DNA from: Nocardioides acrostichi
GTDB taxonomy: Bacteria > Actinomycetota > Actinomycetes > Propionibacteriales > Nocardioidaceae
DNA: 64,000 nt
Direction: 5' to 3'
Assembly (NCBI RefSeq): GCF_015319165.1
Contig: NZ_JADIVZ010000002.1
Location: 248,001-312,000 of the forward strand
The first letter of the stretch is position 1, and each line of letters opens with the position of its first letter. This document shows positions 38,073 to 46,775 of this stretch, piece after piece. Position numbers and translations under genes: made by a program. Below the pieces are notes generated by a model. It saw only the letters and a program-made list of their open reading frames with translations. It ran no database searches and was not told where the DNA came from.

Positions 38073-38465
38073 GTGGCGCACCCGCAGATGTTCCGCGACG
38101 ACGATCCGCTGCTCGCCCGGGTGCGCGAGGTCGCGCTGGGATTCCCGGATGCGGCCGAGAAGGTCTCGCACGGTCGTCCGGCGTTCTTCACCACCAAGGT
38201 CTTCTGCTACTACGGCGGCTCGCAGCGGGTCGACGGCGAGTGGGTCTCGCACGAGGAGTGCGTGCTGGTGCTGCCCGAGGAGGCCGAGCGACCGGCGCTG
38301 CTGGAGGACGAGCGGGTGTTCGTGCCCGCCTACCTCGGCACCACTGGCTGGCTCGGACTCGACCTGGCCGGCGCTGCGACCGACTGGCGCGAGGTCGCCG
38401 AGCTGCTCGACGCCTCCTACCGCAGGACGGCGGGGGTCCGCCGGGTGGCGCGGCTCGACGGGTAG
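38073..38465 (+). CDS. MmcQ/YjbR-family protein
   Basis: This 130-residue protein has the YjbR fold pattern: LARVREVALGFPDAAEKVSHGRPAFFTTKVF, then VLVLPEEAERPALLEDERVFVPAYLG and GWLGLDL. The family is double-wing DNA-binding-like, but its function is unknown. GTG 38073 is preferred because AGGGGAG at 38061-38067 is well placed for it. GTG 38067, overlapping the M48 stop, would sit too close to that site. It is convergent with the CitE-like gene, six bases away. Confidence 0.85.
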   Translation: MAHPQMFRDDDPLLARVREVALGFPDAAEKVSHGRPAFFTTKVFCYYGGSQRVDGEWVSHEECVLVLPEEAERPALLEDERVFVPAYLGTTGWLGLDLAGAATDWREVAELLDASYRRTAGVRRVARLDG

Positions 38466-38471
38466 GGCAGG

Positions 38472-39347
38472 TCAGCCCTGCAGGGCCGTGATCGCCTCGT
38501 GCATCGTCAAGGTGCGCCGAGCGGACTCGACGTGCAGGTTCTCGACGAGCTTGTTCTTGTAGGTCACCACGCCGCCGGAGCCGGCGTCCCAGGCCTCGAT
38601 GAGGCCCTGGGCGTCCTCGACCGCAGCGGCACTGGGCGCGAACTGCTCGTTGGCCGGGTCGACCTGGCTGGGGTGGATCAGGGTCTTGCCGTCGAAGCCC
38701 ATCCGGCGGCCCTGGGTGGCCTCGGCGAGGAAGCCCTCGGCGTCCTTCACGTCGTTGTAGACGCCGTCGAGGATCTGCACACCGGCCGCGCGGGCGGCGA
38801 GCAGGCTCAGGCTCAGGCTGATGAGCAGGGGTGCGCGGCCGGGCACATGCTCGGCGTAGAGCTCCTTGACCAGGTCGTTGGTGCCCATGACCAGCACGGT
38901 GAGCCGGTCGGAGGCGGCGGCGATCTCGCGGACGTCGAAGATCGCCGTCGGCGTCTCGATCATCGCCCAGAGCTTGGTGTGCTCAGGGGCGCCGTGCTGC
39001 TCGAGCTCGGCCACCAGTTGGGCGACCTCTGCGGCGCCGTTCACCTTGGGCACCACGACGGCGTCGGGGCCGGCCTTCGCGACGGCCGCCATGTCGGCGT
39101 CGTGCCACTTGGCTCCCAGGCCGTTGACGCGGATCGTGACGGTGCGGCGTCCGTACTCACCCGACGCGGCTGCGGCGCAGACGAGCGCGCGGGCGGCGTC
39201 CTTGGCGTCGGGGGCGCAGGCGTCCTCGAGGTCGAGGATGAGGCCGTCGCACGGGATCGTCTTGGCCTTCTCGAGGGCTCGCTCGTTGGAGCCGGGCATG
39301 TAGAGCACGCTGCGCAGCGGCGTGAACGTGCTGGTCGGGGCGCTCAT
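38472..39347 (-). CDS. HpcH/HpaI aldolase / citrate-lyase-beta-like (CitE) protein
   Basis: This 291-residue TIM-barrel enzyme begins LRSVLYMPGSNERALEKA, the CitE/Mcl start. It has the metal and CoA-binding pieces GLILDLEDACAP, AVVVPKVN, LWAMIETPTAI and GFDGKTLIHPSQV. Such enzymes cleave or form CoA-thioester aldols (malyl-CoA, citramalyl-CoA, citryl-CoA). No citrate-lyase alpha or gamma genes are near, so a CitE-like malyl- or citramalyl-CoA role is likelier. It lies four bases behind the similar gene at 39352, in the same direction, suggesting one operon. Confidence 0.88.
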   Translation of the reverse strand: MSAPTSTFTPLRSVLYMPGSNERALEKAKTIPCDGLILDLEDACAPDAKDAARALVCAAAASGEYGRRTVTIRVNGLGAKWHDADMAAVAKAGPDAVVVPKVNGAAEVAQLVAELEQHGAPEHTKLWAMIETPTAIFDVREIAAASDRLTVLVMGTNDLVKELYAEHVPGRAPLLISLSLSLLAARAAGVQILDGVYNDVKDAEGFLAEATQGRRMGFDGKTLIHPSQVDPANEQFAPSAAAVEDAQGLIEAWDAGSGGVVTYKNKLVENLHVESARRTLTMHEAITALQG

Positions 39348-39351
39348 GGGG

Positions 39352-40449
39352 TCAGCCCTCCTCGGCGGCGGCGTACAGCTCGGCCAGCTCGGGGTCGGTG
39401 GCGGCCAGGCGCTCGGCCAGCTCGACCATGACCAGGCACTGCTTGAGGGAGGCGTCGTCCTCCATCTTGCCGTCGAGCATCACCGCGCCCGTGCCGTCGC
39501 CCCCCAGGGCAGACATGGCGGCGACCACGCGGCGGGCGTGGGCGACGTCCTCGACGCTGGGGGAGAACACCTTCTTGGCGATCGCGATCTGCTTGGGGTG
39601 CAGGCTCCAGGTGCCCACGCAGCCGAGTAGGAACGCGTTGCGGAACTGGTCCTCGCAGGCCACGACGTCGGCGATGTCGCCGAAGGGGCCGTAGTAGGGG
39701 TAGATGCCGTGCATGGCGCACGCGTCGACCATGCGGGCGATCGTGTAGTGCCACAGATCCTGCTGGAAGACGCTGCGCGAGGCGTTGATGTCGGCCTCGC
39801 TGCTGGACGCCGGATCCTGGCGCACCAGGTAGCCGGGGTGGCCGCCGCCGACGCGGGTGGTCTTCATGCGGCGGTCGGCGGCGAGGTCGGCCGGGCCCAG
39901 CGAGAGGCCCTGCATGCGCGGGGAGGCGCCGCAGATCTCCTCGATGTTCGCCACGCCCCGCGCGGTCTCGAGGATCGCGTGCACCAGGATCGGGCGGTCG
40001 AGCCCGGCCTTGGCCTCGAGCTGGGCGAGCAGCCGGTCGACGTAGTGGATGTCTTCGGCGCCCTGCACCTTCGGCACCATCACGACGTCGAGCGTGTGCC
40101 CGATCGCGGGGATGAGTGTGGTGAGATCGTCGAGTGCCCAGGGGCTGTCGAGCGCGTTGATGCGAGTCCAGAGCTGGGTCTGCGCCTCGGGGCCACCGAG
40201 ACCCTCGGTGTTCTGACCGATCTCGACCAGACCCTCGCGCGCGGCCACCTTGTTGTCGGCCTTCACCGCGTCTTCGAGGTTGCCGAGGAGCACGTCGACC
40301 GAGCCGACCATGTCGGGCACCTTCGCGGCCATCTTCGGGTTGCTCGGGTCGAAGAAGTGGATCGCCCGGCTCGGGCGGGCCGGGATCTCGGTCGGCGGGG
40401 TGGGCGCACCCACCGCCAGGGGCCGGAAGAAGTCCTTCGCGCTGCGCAT
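39352..40449 (-). CDS. Malyl-CoA/beta-methylmalyl-CoA-lyase-like HpcH/HpaI aldolase
   Basis: This 365-residue protein resembles L-malyl-CoA/beta-methylmalyl-CoA lyases. It has RSAKDFFRPLAVGAPTP at the start, then AIHFFDPSN, LLGNLEDAVKADNK (metal-binding Glu-Asp), VVMVPKVQGAEDI, VHAILETARGVANIEEI and CVGTWSLHPKQI. ATG 40449 is chosen over 40488 because TAGGTT stands seven bases before it, as in leaderless actinobacterial promoters. A palindromic operator candidate covers the 40481-40493 region, where 40488 lies. The pair with the CitE-like gene suggests assimilation of glyoxylate with acetyl- or propionyl-CoA. Confidence 0.87.
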   Translation of the reverse strand: MRSAKDFFRPLAVGAPTPPTEIPARPSRAIHFFDPSNPKMAAKVPDMVGSVDVLLGNLEDAVKADNKVAAREGLVEIGQNTEGLGGPEAQTQLWTRINALDSPWALDDLTTLIPAIGHTLDVVMVPKVQGAEDIHYVDRLLAQLEAKAGLDRPILVHAILETARGVANIEEICGASPRMQGLSLGPADLAADRRMKTTRVGGGHPGYLVRQDPASSSEADINASRSVFQQDLWHYTIARMVDACAMHGIYPYYGPFGDIADVVACEDQFRNAFLLGCVGTWSLHPKQIAIAKKVFSPSVEDVAHARRVVAAMSALGGDGTGAVMLDGKMEDDASLKQCLVMVELAERLAATDPELAELYAAAEEG

Positions 40450-40480
40450 GAGGGCGAACCTAGCAGCCGCGCCCGCTTGG

Positions 40481-40493
40481 TTACTCATGGGTA
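40481..40493. promoter_or_regulatory. Palindromic operator candidate upstream of the malyl-CoA-lyase-like gene
   Basis: TTACTCATGGGTA has half-sites TACT and GGTA with a 4-base spacer, matching the sites at 9683 and 31103. It sits around the -35 position of a promoter whose -10 would be TAGGTT (complement of 40457-40462). Confidence 0.45.
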
Positions 40494-40515
40494 GGTTTGG
40501 TGGTCTTCCGTGGGC

Positions 40516-40607
40516 GGAGTTTTATCGGGGGGCCGATGTTCCAGTGAGTTCCCCGATGAGGCAACGTCGGTGCACCCGCAGGTCTATCGGTCCCCCGATG
40601 AAACTCC
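40516..40607. repeat. Family B inverted repeat at the 3' end of the DUF1992 gene
   Basis: Arms 40516-40537 (GGAGTTTTATCGGGG start) and 40586-40607 pair at 20 of 22 positions. The middle contains GTTCCCCGATGAGGCAACGTCGG, given here as its two halves GTTCCCCGATGAGG and CAACGTCGG. Closely related units occur in tandem at 61494-61646. The repeat provides the TAG stop of the gene at 40584. The remaining bases to 40515 show nothing else. Confidence 0.65.
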
Positions 40608-41201
40608 CGCGGACCGATTGGGCCGCCACCACCGACGGGCACGGACGGCGGGAGCGGCGTCGGCCTGAGCGGCACGGCGGGCCTCGGCGCGGGCGCGGCG
40701 ACGCTGCGCCCACGCGGCCACGGTGGCGTCGACGTCGCGAGGCATGGTGATCAGGGGCGGCTGGCCGTCCTGGGGGGTGTAGCGAGCGTGGATCACGCGG
40801 GCGTTGAAGTCCTCGACCTCGCGTCGCACCTCACGCTCGACCGTCAGCGCGTCCAGACGCGAGTCGAGGAGGGCGTCGTCCTTGCGCAACTGCAGGCTCG
40901 CCGGCAGTACGCCGGTGATCTGCTCGCGCTCGATGAGCTTCTTGACCCACCAGTCGGGGTCGTGCTGCTCGCCGAGCCCCTCGATCGGCTTGCCAGCGCC
41001 GGGCAGGTCGTCGAACTCTCCGTTCGCCATCGCGATGCGAACCTGTTGATCGACCCACTGGTGCTGGTAGGCGATCCGGGCAGCCGAGGCGCTCTGTTGG
41101 CTGCGCTTGCGACGCTCGGCCTCGTCTCGCGCGCGCTGCACCTCGCTGGTGCTGGAACGGGTGGGCTGGTTGCGTTCGGCGGGCACGGGCATCACTCCCA
41201 T
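40584..41201 (-). CDS. DUF1992 (DnaJ-homologue subfamily C28-like) protein
   Basis: This 205-residue protein carries the DUF1992 domain at residues about 45-115: VDQQVRIAMANGEFDDLPGAGKP, then LIEREQITGVLPASLQLRKD. The N-terminus is charged and helical (EVQRARDEAERRKRSQQ). The C-terminus is Arg/Ala-rich and its last residues and stop codon are read from the family B repeat. The function of the domain is unknown; some relatives are DnaJ-like and membrane-associated. ATG 41201 is preferred; ATG 41192 is an alternative three codons in. Confidence 0.85.
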   Translation of the reverse strand: MGVMPVPAERNQPTRSSTSEVQRARDEAERRKRSQQSASAARIAYQHQWVDQQVRIAMANGEFDDLPGAGKPIEGLGEQHDPDWWVKKLIEREQITGVLPASLQLRKDDALLDSRLDALTVEREVRREVEDFNARVIHARYTPQDGQPPLITMPRDVDATVAAWAQRRRARAEARRAAQADAAPAVRARRWWRPNRSAGVSSGDR

Positions 41202-41233
41202 GATCAGCCTACCCGCGCCCTCAGACCGCGCCC

Positions 41234-41554
41234 TCAGAACAGTCCGAAGAACGCCGCCGCCAGCAGCATCGGGAGGGCCAGGACGCCCGCGCCGAGGCCC
41301 GCGAGCCACCACTGTGCGGTCGGCGACGTGACCGCCAGCCCGGCGCCGCCCAGGGCGCCGGCGCTCACGGCCGGCACGGCGAGGGCGATCGCGTAGAGGA
41401 ACCAGAAGGCGTCGAAGGGGTCGTCGCCGACGTAGCCGAGGTAGGTGAAGACCGCGGCGGCCAGTAGCGCCAGCACGGCGAATGCGGTCACGAGAGCGGC
41501 GAAGACGCGGCCACCCGAGAGGGCGCGAGGGGGCACGGACGCGGTCGAGGTCAT
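41234..41554 (-). CDS. Small membrane protein
   Basis: This 106-residue protein has three hydrophobic segments: VFAALVTAFAVLALLAAAVF, FWFLYAIALAVPAVSAGAL and WLAGLGAGVLALPMLLAAAF. A short polar N-terminus precedes them. No family was recognised. It ends 33 bases before the DUF1992 gene on the same strand. Confidence 0.7.
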   Translation of the reverse strand: MTSTASVPPRALSGGRVFAALVTAFAVLALLAAAVFTYLGYVGDDPFDAFWFLYAIALAVPAVSAGALGGAGLAVTSPTAQWWLAGLGAGVLALPMLLAAAFFGLF

Positions 41555-41689
41555 GCCGCCAGCCTCGCCGCGACGGCCGCGCTCACGCCTGAGCACGGGT
41601 ACTCGTCCTCTCGCCGGCCTCCTGGCTGCTCTGCTGGCTGGTCTGCTGGCTGGTCTACTGACTGGCCTTCTGGGCAGCCGCGCCCGCGC

Positions 41690-41925
41690 GCTCGCCGGCT
41701 TCACGGTGTCGACTACAGCGGAGATGAGCGCGCCCTCGTCGTGGGGCAGGGTGGTCTCCTCGGTGACGACAAGGATCCGTTCGCCCCGCGCGAGGAACGT
41801 CGCGACCGCCCGTTCGCCGTACCGCTGAGGCGAAGTCGCCGAGGGCGAACTCCGAGGAGAGGCGAGCGCTTCACCTCCTCGCCGGCGTCCACGAACTCGT
41901 CCACCTGGTCCAGGGTCAGGTCGGC
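41690..41925 (-). pseudogene. Decayed gene fragment in the 371-base gap 41555-41925
   Basis: Three protein-like pieces follow one another on the minus strand in three frames: LTLDQVDEFVDAGEEVKRSP, then SSEFALGDFASAV, then RYGERAVATFLARG continuing to ILVVTEETTLPHDEGAL. They look like one gene broken by several frameshifts; no start codon or family could be assigned. The rest of the gap (41600-41690) holds three imperfect copies of a 12-base unit (TCTGCTGGCTGG). Confidence 0.35.
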
Positions 41926-42555
41926 TCACGCCTGCCACGCGCTGCGGTGCACCACGTCGTCGAGCGGACGACGAGAGCGGCGCCGGGGCGAGCCGGCGCG
42001 GGGTGCTGCGGGTGCGGGGTGGCCGAGGGTGATCGCACCGATGGGGTCGACGTCCGGGGGCAGGCCCAGGTGCTCGCGCAGCGCCGTCTCGCGGTGCGGC
42101 GGGATGCCGAAGAAGCACGCGCCGAGACCCTCGTCGACGGCGGTCTGGAGGATCAGCAGGGCGGCCATGGCGGCGTCCATGTGCCAGTAGGGCACGGTCC
42201 ACGGCTCACCCGCCGGAGCGTCGTTGCGGGCGCGGGTGGAGGCCTTGTCGGGTGCGTCGTACCGCTCGAGATACGCGGCCCGGCTGCTGCACGGCACGAT
42301 GACCACGGGGGCACGCATCATGCCGGCCAGCCAGCGGTCGGGGTCGGCCACCCGGTCGGGGCCGGCGGTCGTCGTCCAGTAGCCGCGCACCGCGTCGGTG
42401 GTGTCGAGCAGCACGAAGGCCCACCCCTGGGTGAAACCCGCGTTGGGCGCCCGGGTCGCGTGCTCGAAGGCCCGCGTGACGACATGCGCCGCCACCGGCT
42501 CGTCGGTGTAGTCACGCACCATGCGCCGCTGCCGCACCACGTCGCGGAACTCCAT
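41926..42555 (-). CDS. Nitroreductase-family flavoprotein
   Basis: This 209-residue FMN enzyme begins MEFRDVVRQRRMVRDYTDEPV, with the FMN-phosphate Arg-Arg cluster. It continues with HATRAPNAGFTQGWAFVLL and ends with GLGACFFGIPPHRETALREHLGL and ITLGHPAP. The order is that of NAD(P)H-dependent nitroreductases. The Arg-rich C-terminus (PRRRSRRPLDDVVHRSAWQA) also follows the family pattern. The substrate is unknown. It is divergent from the small gene at 42666. Confidence 0.88.
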   Translation of the reverse strand: MEFRDVVRQRRMVRDYTDEPVAAHVVTRAFEHATRAPNAGFTQGWAFVLLDTTDAVRGYWTTTAGPDRVADPDRWLAGMMRAPVVIVPCSSRAAYLERYDAPDKASTRARNDAPAGEPWTVPYWHMDAAMAALLILQTAVDEGLGACFFGIPPHRETALREHLGLPPDVDPIGAITLGHPAPAAPRAGSPRRRSRRPLDDVVHRSAWQA

Positions 42556-42665
42556 GCGGCACAGTCTGCCGGTCGGCCCGGTCTGAGGTAGCCGGGCTCG
42601 GGGCGGACCAGAGATAAGGCACCTTCCCGATGTGCGGGCCTACCTCAGGGCACGAGATTCGTGGC

Positions 42666-42800
42666 ATGAGCTCCTACCGCATCGAGAACCTCAAGGCCGA
42701 GATCGACTATCGCTTCCCGCAGACCCGGGTGCGCCGCCAGCGCGTCGGGGGGCACCTGCTCCGCCGCACGGCCCGCCGGCGGTCCACGATCCAGGGGTGA
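42666..42800 (+). CDS. Small basic protein of 44 residues
   Basis: An ATG at 42666 opens MSSYRIENLKAEIDYRFPQT, followed by an Arg-rich C-terminus (RVRRQRVGGHLLRRTARRR). The first half has a protein-like composition. The stop overlaps a GTG (42797) that is in frame with the large LuxR gene, the GTGA arrangement used repeatedly in this window. The function is unknown. It could be a leader peptide or a small regulator partner. Confidence 0.5.
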   Translation: MSSYRIENLKAEIDYRFPQTRVRRQRVGGHLLRRTARRRSTIQG

Positions 42801-42850
42801 ACCCCGCGTCGTCGCCTACGTCTGTCGGTGGGCGCCGCCATGATGGGGCG

Positions 42851-45800
42851 GTGCCCGCCCTCACCCCGCGCCCCCTCGTCGGGCGCGACGCCGAGCTGGC
42901 ACAGCTGTGCGGCCTGGTCGGTGTCGGGTCCGGCGACGATCCGCGCGCCGACGGCGAGGTCGAGGCCGGCCGGGCGAGCGCCGTCCTGCTCTCGGGCGAT
43001 GCCGGCGTCGGCAAGACCCGACTGCTGACGGCGCTGCGCGACCGGGCGCTGGAGCAGGGGTGGCAGGTGGTCGCCGGCCACTGTCTCGACGTCGGCGACA
43101 GCGCGCTGCCCTACCTGCCCTTCACCGAGGTGCTCGGCCGCTTGCTCGAGCATCGGGCAGGGGTGGTCGAGGCCGTTGCCGGCGACCACCCGGCGCTGCT
43201 GCGCCTCCAGTCCGGCCGTCGCGGACTCCTCGCGGCGAGACCCCGCGAACACGACACGGAGCGAGGCGAGGAAGTCGTCGCCATGGCCGAGCGCGGGTCG
43301 GTGCTCGAGGCGGTGCACGCCGTGCTGGCCGCGGCCGCCGCCGAGCAGCGCATGCTCCTGGTGGTCGAGGATCTGCACTGGGCCGACCCGTCCACGCGCG
43401 ACCTCGTCTCCTTCCTACTGACCCGGCTCGCCGAGGGCGAGGGGCGGGTCCGGCTGGTCGCCTCCTACCGTTCCGACGACCTGCACCGCCGACACCCCCT
43501 GCGTCGTCAGGTCGCCGAGTGGGCGCGACTGCGCGGGGTCGCACGGATCGCCCTGGAGCCCCTGCGCGACGACGACGTGCGCACCCTGGCCGGTTCGCTG
43601 CTCCCCGGGGAGCAGAACCTGGAGCGGCACCTGCGGGGCATCGTCGAGCGGGCCGAGGGCAACGCGTTCTTCGTCGAAGAGCTCGTCGGAGCCGTGCACC
43701 AGCTCGACCGAGGCATCCCCGATGACCTCGCCGACCTGCTGCTGGTGCGACTCGATCGCTTGGACGCCGACGCGCGGCTCGTCGTGCGTGCCGCCGCGGT
43801 AGGCGGCCGTCGCGTCTCCCACGAGCTGCTCCTGGCCGGAGCCGACGTGCCTCCGGGCGTGCTCGACGAGGCCCTGCGTGCCGCCGTCGAGGCGCACGTG
43901 CTGGTCGCCGACCGGGGCGACTACGTGTTCCGCCACGCGCTGCTCGCCGAGGCGGTCTACGACGACCTGCTGCCTGGCGAGCGGCAGCGTCTGCACGCGA
44001 CCTACGCGGCGGCGCTGCGCGAGGGTCGGGCGTGGGGCACGGCGGCCGCGTTGGCCCGGCACGCGCGGCTCGCGCGCGACCTGCCGACGGCCCTCGACGC
44101 ATCCGTACGCGCCGGTCGCGAGGCCGGTGAGGTGGGCGGCCCGGACGAGGCGGCAGGTCACCTGCAACGAGCGCTGGAACTGCTGGCGGAACCGGCCCTG
44201 CGAGACGTCGAGCACGGCCTGGATGCCTCCAAGATCGCCGTCGAGGCGGGTGACGCCCTGCTCGCGGCCGGGCTGCCCTTCCGGGCGGCCGAGCTGGTGG
44301 CCGACCAACTCGCGCGCATGGCGAGCCCCACCGACGCCCAGCGTGCGCGGCTCCTCACCGCCCAGGCGAACTACCTCTACCCGACCGAGCGCGACATCGA
44401 GTGCGTGCCGCTCTCGGAGGAGGCGGTGCGTCTGGTGCCCGCCGACGCGGGCGGCCTGCGCGCACGCGTGCTCATCACACACGCACGCATCCGAGCCTGG
44501 CAGGGGCATGCCGAGGAGGCGCAGGGAGCCGCACGCGAGGCGCTGGAGATCTGCGAGCGGCTGGGGCTCGCCATGCTGGCCTCCGAGGCCGCCGTCACCG
44601 TCGCCGGCATGGCCACCGCCCCCGCTGCCACGATGCGCGCCGAGCTCGAGCAGGCCGCGGAGCGGGCCCGTCAGGCGGGTGCGCTCGACGCCGAGTTGCG
44701 CTCCCTGCACATCCTGGGGCTCTCCTACGCCGACGAGGCGGACTGGGACTCCGCCGCACGGTGGTTCCGGCACGCCCTCGACCGTGCCCGGCTCGAGCGG
44801 CGCCCGTGGGGGCCCTACGGGTTCAACTCCCGCCGCCAGCTCGGCTGGGTCGAGCTGGTGCGTGGCCGCTGGCCCGAGGCCCTGGCGCTGCTGCAGATCG
44901 CCGGCCAGCCTCCCGCCGCGCAGGCGGCCGAGATGCGGTCGGTCGCCGCGTCCATCGAGCTGGCCCAGGGCCGCGATCCCGCCGACGTGCTCGCTGAGCT
45001 CGACGCGCTGCGCCCGATGTGGGTCACCGAGGGGCTCCTGACCATCCATGCGGTGCCTGCCCAGCTCCAGGCGGTGGGGCTGCTCGCCCACGGCGATGAT
45101 CCCGGGGCCGACGCCCTGGCGCGCTACGACGACGCGGTCGGCGCCCTCTCCGGGCTCTGGTCACCCTGGTTCGGAGCCCGGGTCCGGCTCGCGGCCGTGG
45201 CCGTCGGCGTGGTCGCCGACCACGTGGCAGCCCTCCCGAGCACGGCTCGGCCCGCCTCGCTCGAGGCGGTCCAGCGCCTGCTCGACGACGGACGCACCGT
45301 GCGCGAGCAACACGCCGAGTGGGCGATCGAGGGCCGGTCGTGGTCGGCGCGTCTCGAGGCGGAGGCGATGCGCGCTCGGTGGCGGGCGGGCGACGAGATG
45401 GACGAGCGTGAGATGACCGAGGCCTGGCGTGGCGCCGTCCGCGCGGCCGAGGAGCTGGGCGCGGTCTACGAGCTGGCCTGGTGCCGCGTCCGGCTAGCGG
45501 AGGTGCTGCGCGCCTCGGGTGACACCGCCGGTGCGCGCGAGCAGGTCGCGCTCGCTCGTGCGATCGCCGAACGGCTGGGGGCGAGCGTGCTGCTGGCTGC
45601 GCTCCGCGCCAGCAGCGGCCGGGCTCCGCGAGCGGCCTCTGGCTCGCACCCCGGCCCCGCACCGCTGACGGCGCGGGAGAGCGAGGTGCTGGCCCTCGTG
45701 GCGGCCGGTCGGACCAACGGCGAGATCGCCGCCCAGCTGTTCATCAGCACCAAGACCGCCTCGGTGCACGTGTCGAACATCCTCGCCAAGCTGGGGGTGT

Positions 45801-45853
45801 CCGGTCGCACGGAGGCTGCCGCTGTGGCCAGGCGGCGTGGCCTGGTGGAATGA
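42851..45853 (+). CDS. LAL-type LuxR regulator with AAA ATPase
   Basis: This protein of about 1000 residues has an N-terminal ATPase with Walker A (LLSGDAGVGKTRLL) and Walker B (LLVVEDLHWADPSTR). TPR-like helices fill the middle. The C-terminal LuxR HTH reads LTARESEVLALVAAGRTNGE, then IAAQLFISTKTASVHVSNIL. It is a large ATP-binding LuxR (LAL) regulator of the MalT type. GTG 42851 places LVGRDAELAQL near the N-terminus, as in the family; GTG 42797, overlapping the small upstream gene, would add 18 residues. Four bases after its stop begins the sucrase/ferredoxin-like gene. Confidence 0.88.
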   Translation: MPALTPRPLVGRDAELAQLCGLVGVGSGDDPRADGEVEAGRASAVLLSGDAGVGKTRLLTALRDRALEQGWQVVAGHCLDVGDSALPYLPFTEVLGRLLEHRAGVVEAVAGDHPALLRLQSGRRGLLAARPREHDTERGEEVVAMAERGSVLEAVHAVLAAAAAEQRMLLVVEDLHWADPSTRDLVSFLLTRLAEGEGRVRLVASYRSDDLHRRHPLRRQVAEWARLRGVARIALEPLRDDDVRTLAGSLLPGEQNLERHLRGIVERAEGNAFFVEELVGAVHQLDRGIPDDLADLLLVRLDRLDADARLVVRAAAVGGRRVSHELLLAGADVPPGVLDEALRAAVEAHVLVADRGDYVFRHALLAEAVYDDLLPGERQRLHATYAAALREGRAWGTAAALARHARLARDLPTALDASVRAGREAGEVGGPDEAAGHLQRALELLAEPALRDVEHGLDASKIAVEAGDALLAAGLPFRAAELVADQLARMASPTDAQRARLLTAQANYLYPTERDIECVPLSEEAVRLVPADAGGLRARVLITHARIRAWQGHAEEAQGAAREALEICERLGLAMLASEAAVTVAGMATAPAATMRAELEQAAERARQAGALDAELRSLHILGLSYADEADWDSAARWFRHALDRARLERRPWGPYGFNSRRQLGWVELVRGRWPEALALLQIAGQPPAAQAAEMRSVAASIELAQGRDPADVLAELDALRPMWVTEGLLTIHAVPAQLQAVGLLAHGDDPGADALARYDDAVGALSGLWSPWFGARVRLAAVAVGVVADHVAALPSTARPASLEAVQRLLDDGRTVREQHAEWAIEGRSWSARLEAEAMRARWRAGDEMDEREMTEAWRGAVRAAEELGAVYELAWCRVRLAEVLRASGDTAGAREQVALARAIAERLGASVLLAALRASSGRAPRAASGSHPGPAPLTARESEVLALVAAGRTNGEIAAQLFISTKTASVHVSNILAKLGVSGRTEAAAVARRRGLVE

Positions 45854-45857
45854 CCAT

Positions 45858-46775
45858 GTGAGCTCATCCCCCAGCGAGGTACCGCCCGACGTGCCGAGTG
45901 ACTTCCAGTGCGCCGCGGCCAGCCTGGCCGACGCCGAGCCGCAGTCCGGCACGGCGCCCATCGACGCCTGCTGGCTGCTGGTCGAGGTACCGGGGCCCTG
46001 GGGCAGCGATGCGCTCACCGGTGCCCGGATGCCCGAGCCGGTGCGTGCCTACCTGGCCGGGCTCGACGGCGTGCGGGTGCAGCTGATCCGGCGCCCCGAC
46101 GGCGCCCGCTCGACCGGCGCGCAGGTCTTCGTGGTGCACCTCGACGTCGCCGACCCGACCGCCCCCGCGCTGGCGTGGGCCACGCTGCTGCCCCACCTCG
46201 ACGACGTGCTCGCCGTCGACCCACACGCCGAGCCGTCGGAGCACGACGGCTGGGAGCCGGTCACCGAGCCCACCTGGTTCTGCTGCACCAACGGCAGCCG
46301 CGACCGTTGCTGCGCGCTGCTGGGCCGACCGGTCACCGCCGCGCTCGCCGAGCGGTGGCCCGGCACCACGTGGGAGGTCGATCACCTGGGCGGTCACCGG
46401 TTCGCCGGCACCCTGCTCGCGCTGCCCAGCGGGCTCGTGCTCGGTCGCCTCGACGCCGATACCGCTGCTGCCGCCGCCGCCGAGGTGGTCGAGGGTCGCT
46501 GGCCGGCCGGCCATGTGCGCGGCCGCGCCGGAGCCCCCGCCGCCGTGCAGGCGGCCCTGGCTCACGTCGTCCAGCGGCGCGGACTCAGCGGCCCCGACGC
46601 CCTGACCGTCCGGGAGGTGGCGCCCGACGGCGACGCCGTGCGCGTCGTCCTCGACCTGACCGAGGGTGGCTCAGTCGAGCAGATCGAGGTCGAGGCGACG
46701 TCGCAGCAGGTGATGCGGCGTCAGTCCTGCGCCAAGCCCGGCCTCAAGCCCGCCGCGTGGTGGACCACCCGCTGA
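45858..46775 (+). CDS. Sucrase/ferredoxin-like (Suc_Fer-like) protein
   Basis: This 305-residue protein has the features of the Suc_Fer-like family, thioredoxin-fold ferredoxins that bind a [2Fe-2S] cluster. CCTNGSRDRCCALLG in the middle and HLGGHRFAGTLLALPSGLVLG after it are the conserved parts; QSCAKPGLKPAAWW ends it. An early Cys (FQCAAASLAD) is also conserved. GTG 45858 was chosen as the first start after the LuxR stop. The electron partner is unknown. The stop codon lies at the edge of a family A repeat. Confidence 0.85.
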   Translation: MSSSPSEVPPDVPSDFQCAAASLADAEPQSGTAPIDACWLLVEVPGPWGSDALTGARMPEPVRAYLAGLDGVRVQLIRRPDGARSTGAQVFVVHLDVADPTAPALAWATLLPHLDDVLAVDPHAEPSEHDGWEPVTEPTWFCCTNGSRDRCCALLGRPVTAALAERWPGTTWEVDHLGGHRFAGTLLALPSGLVLGRLDADTAAAAAAEVVEGRWPAGHVRGRAGAPAAVQAALAHVVQRRGLSGPDALTVREVAPDGDAVRVVLDLTEGGSVEQIEVEATSQQVMRRQSCAKPGLKPAAWWTTR

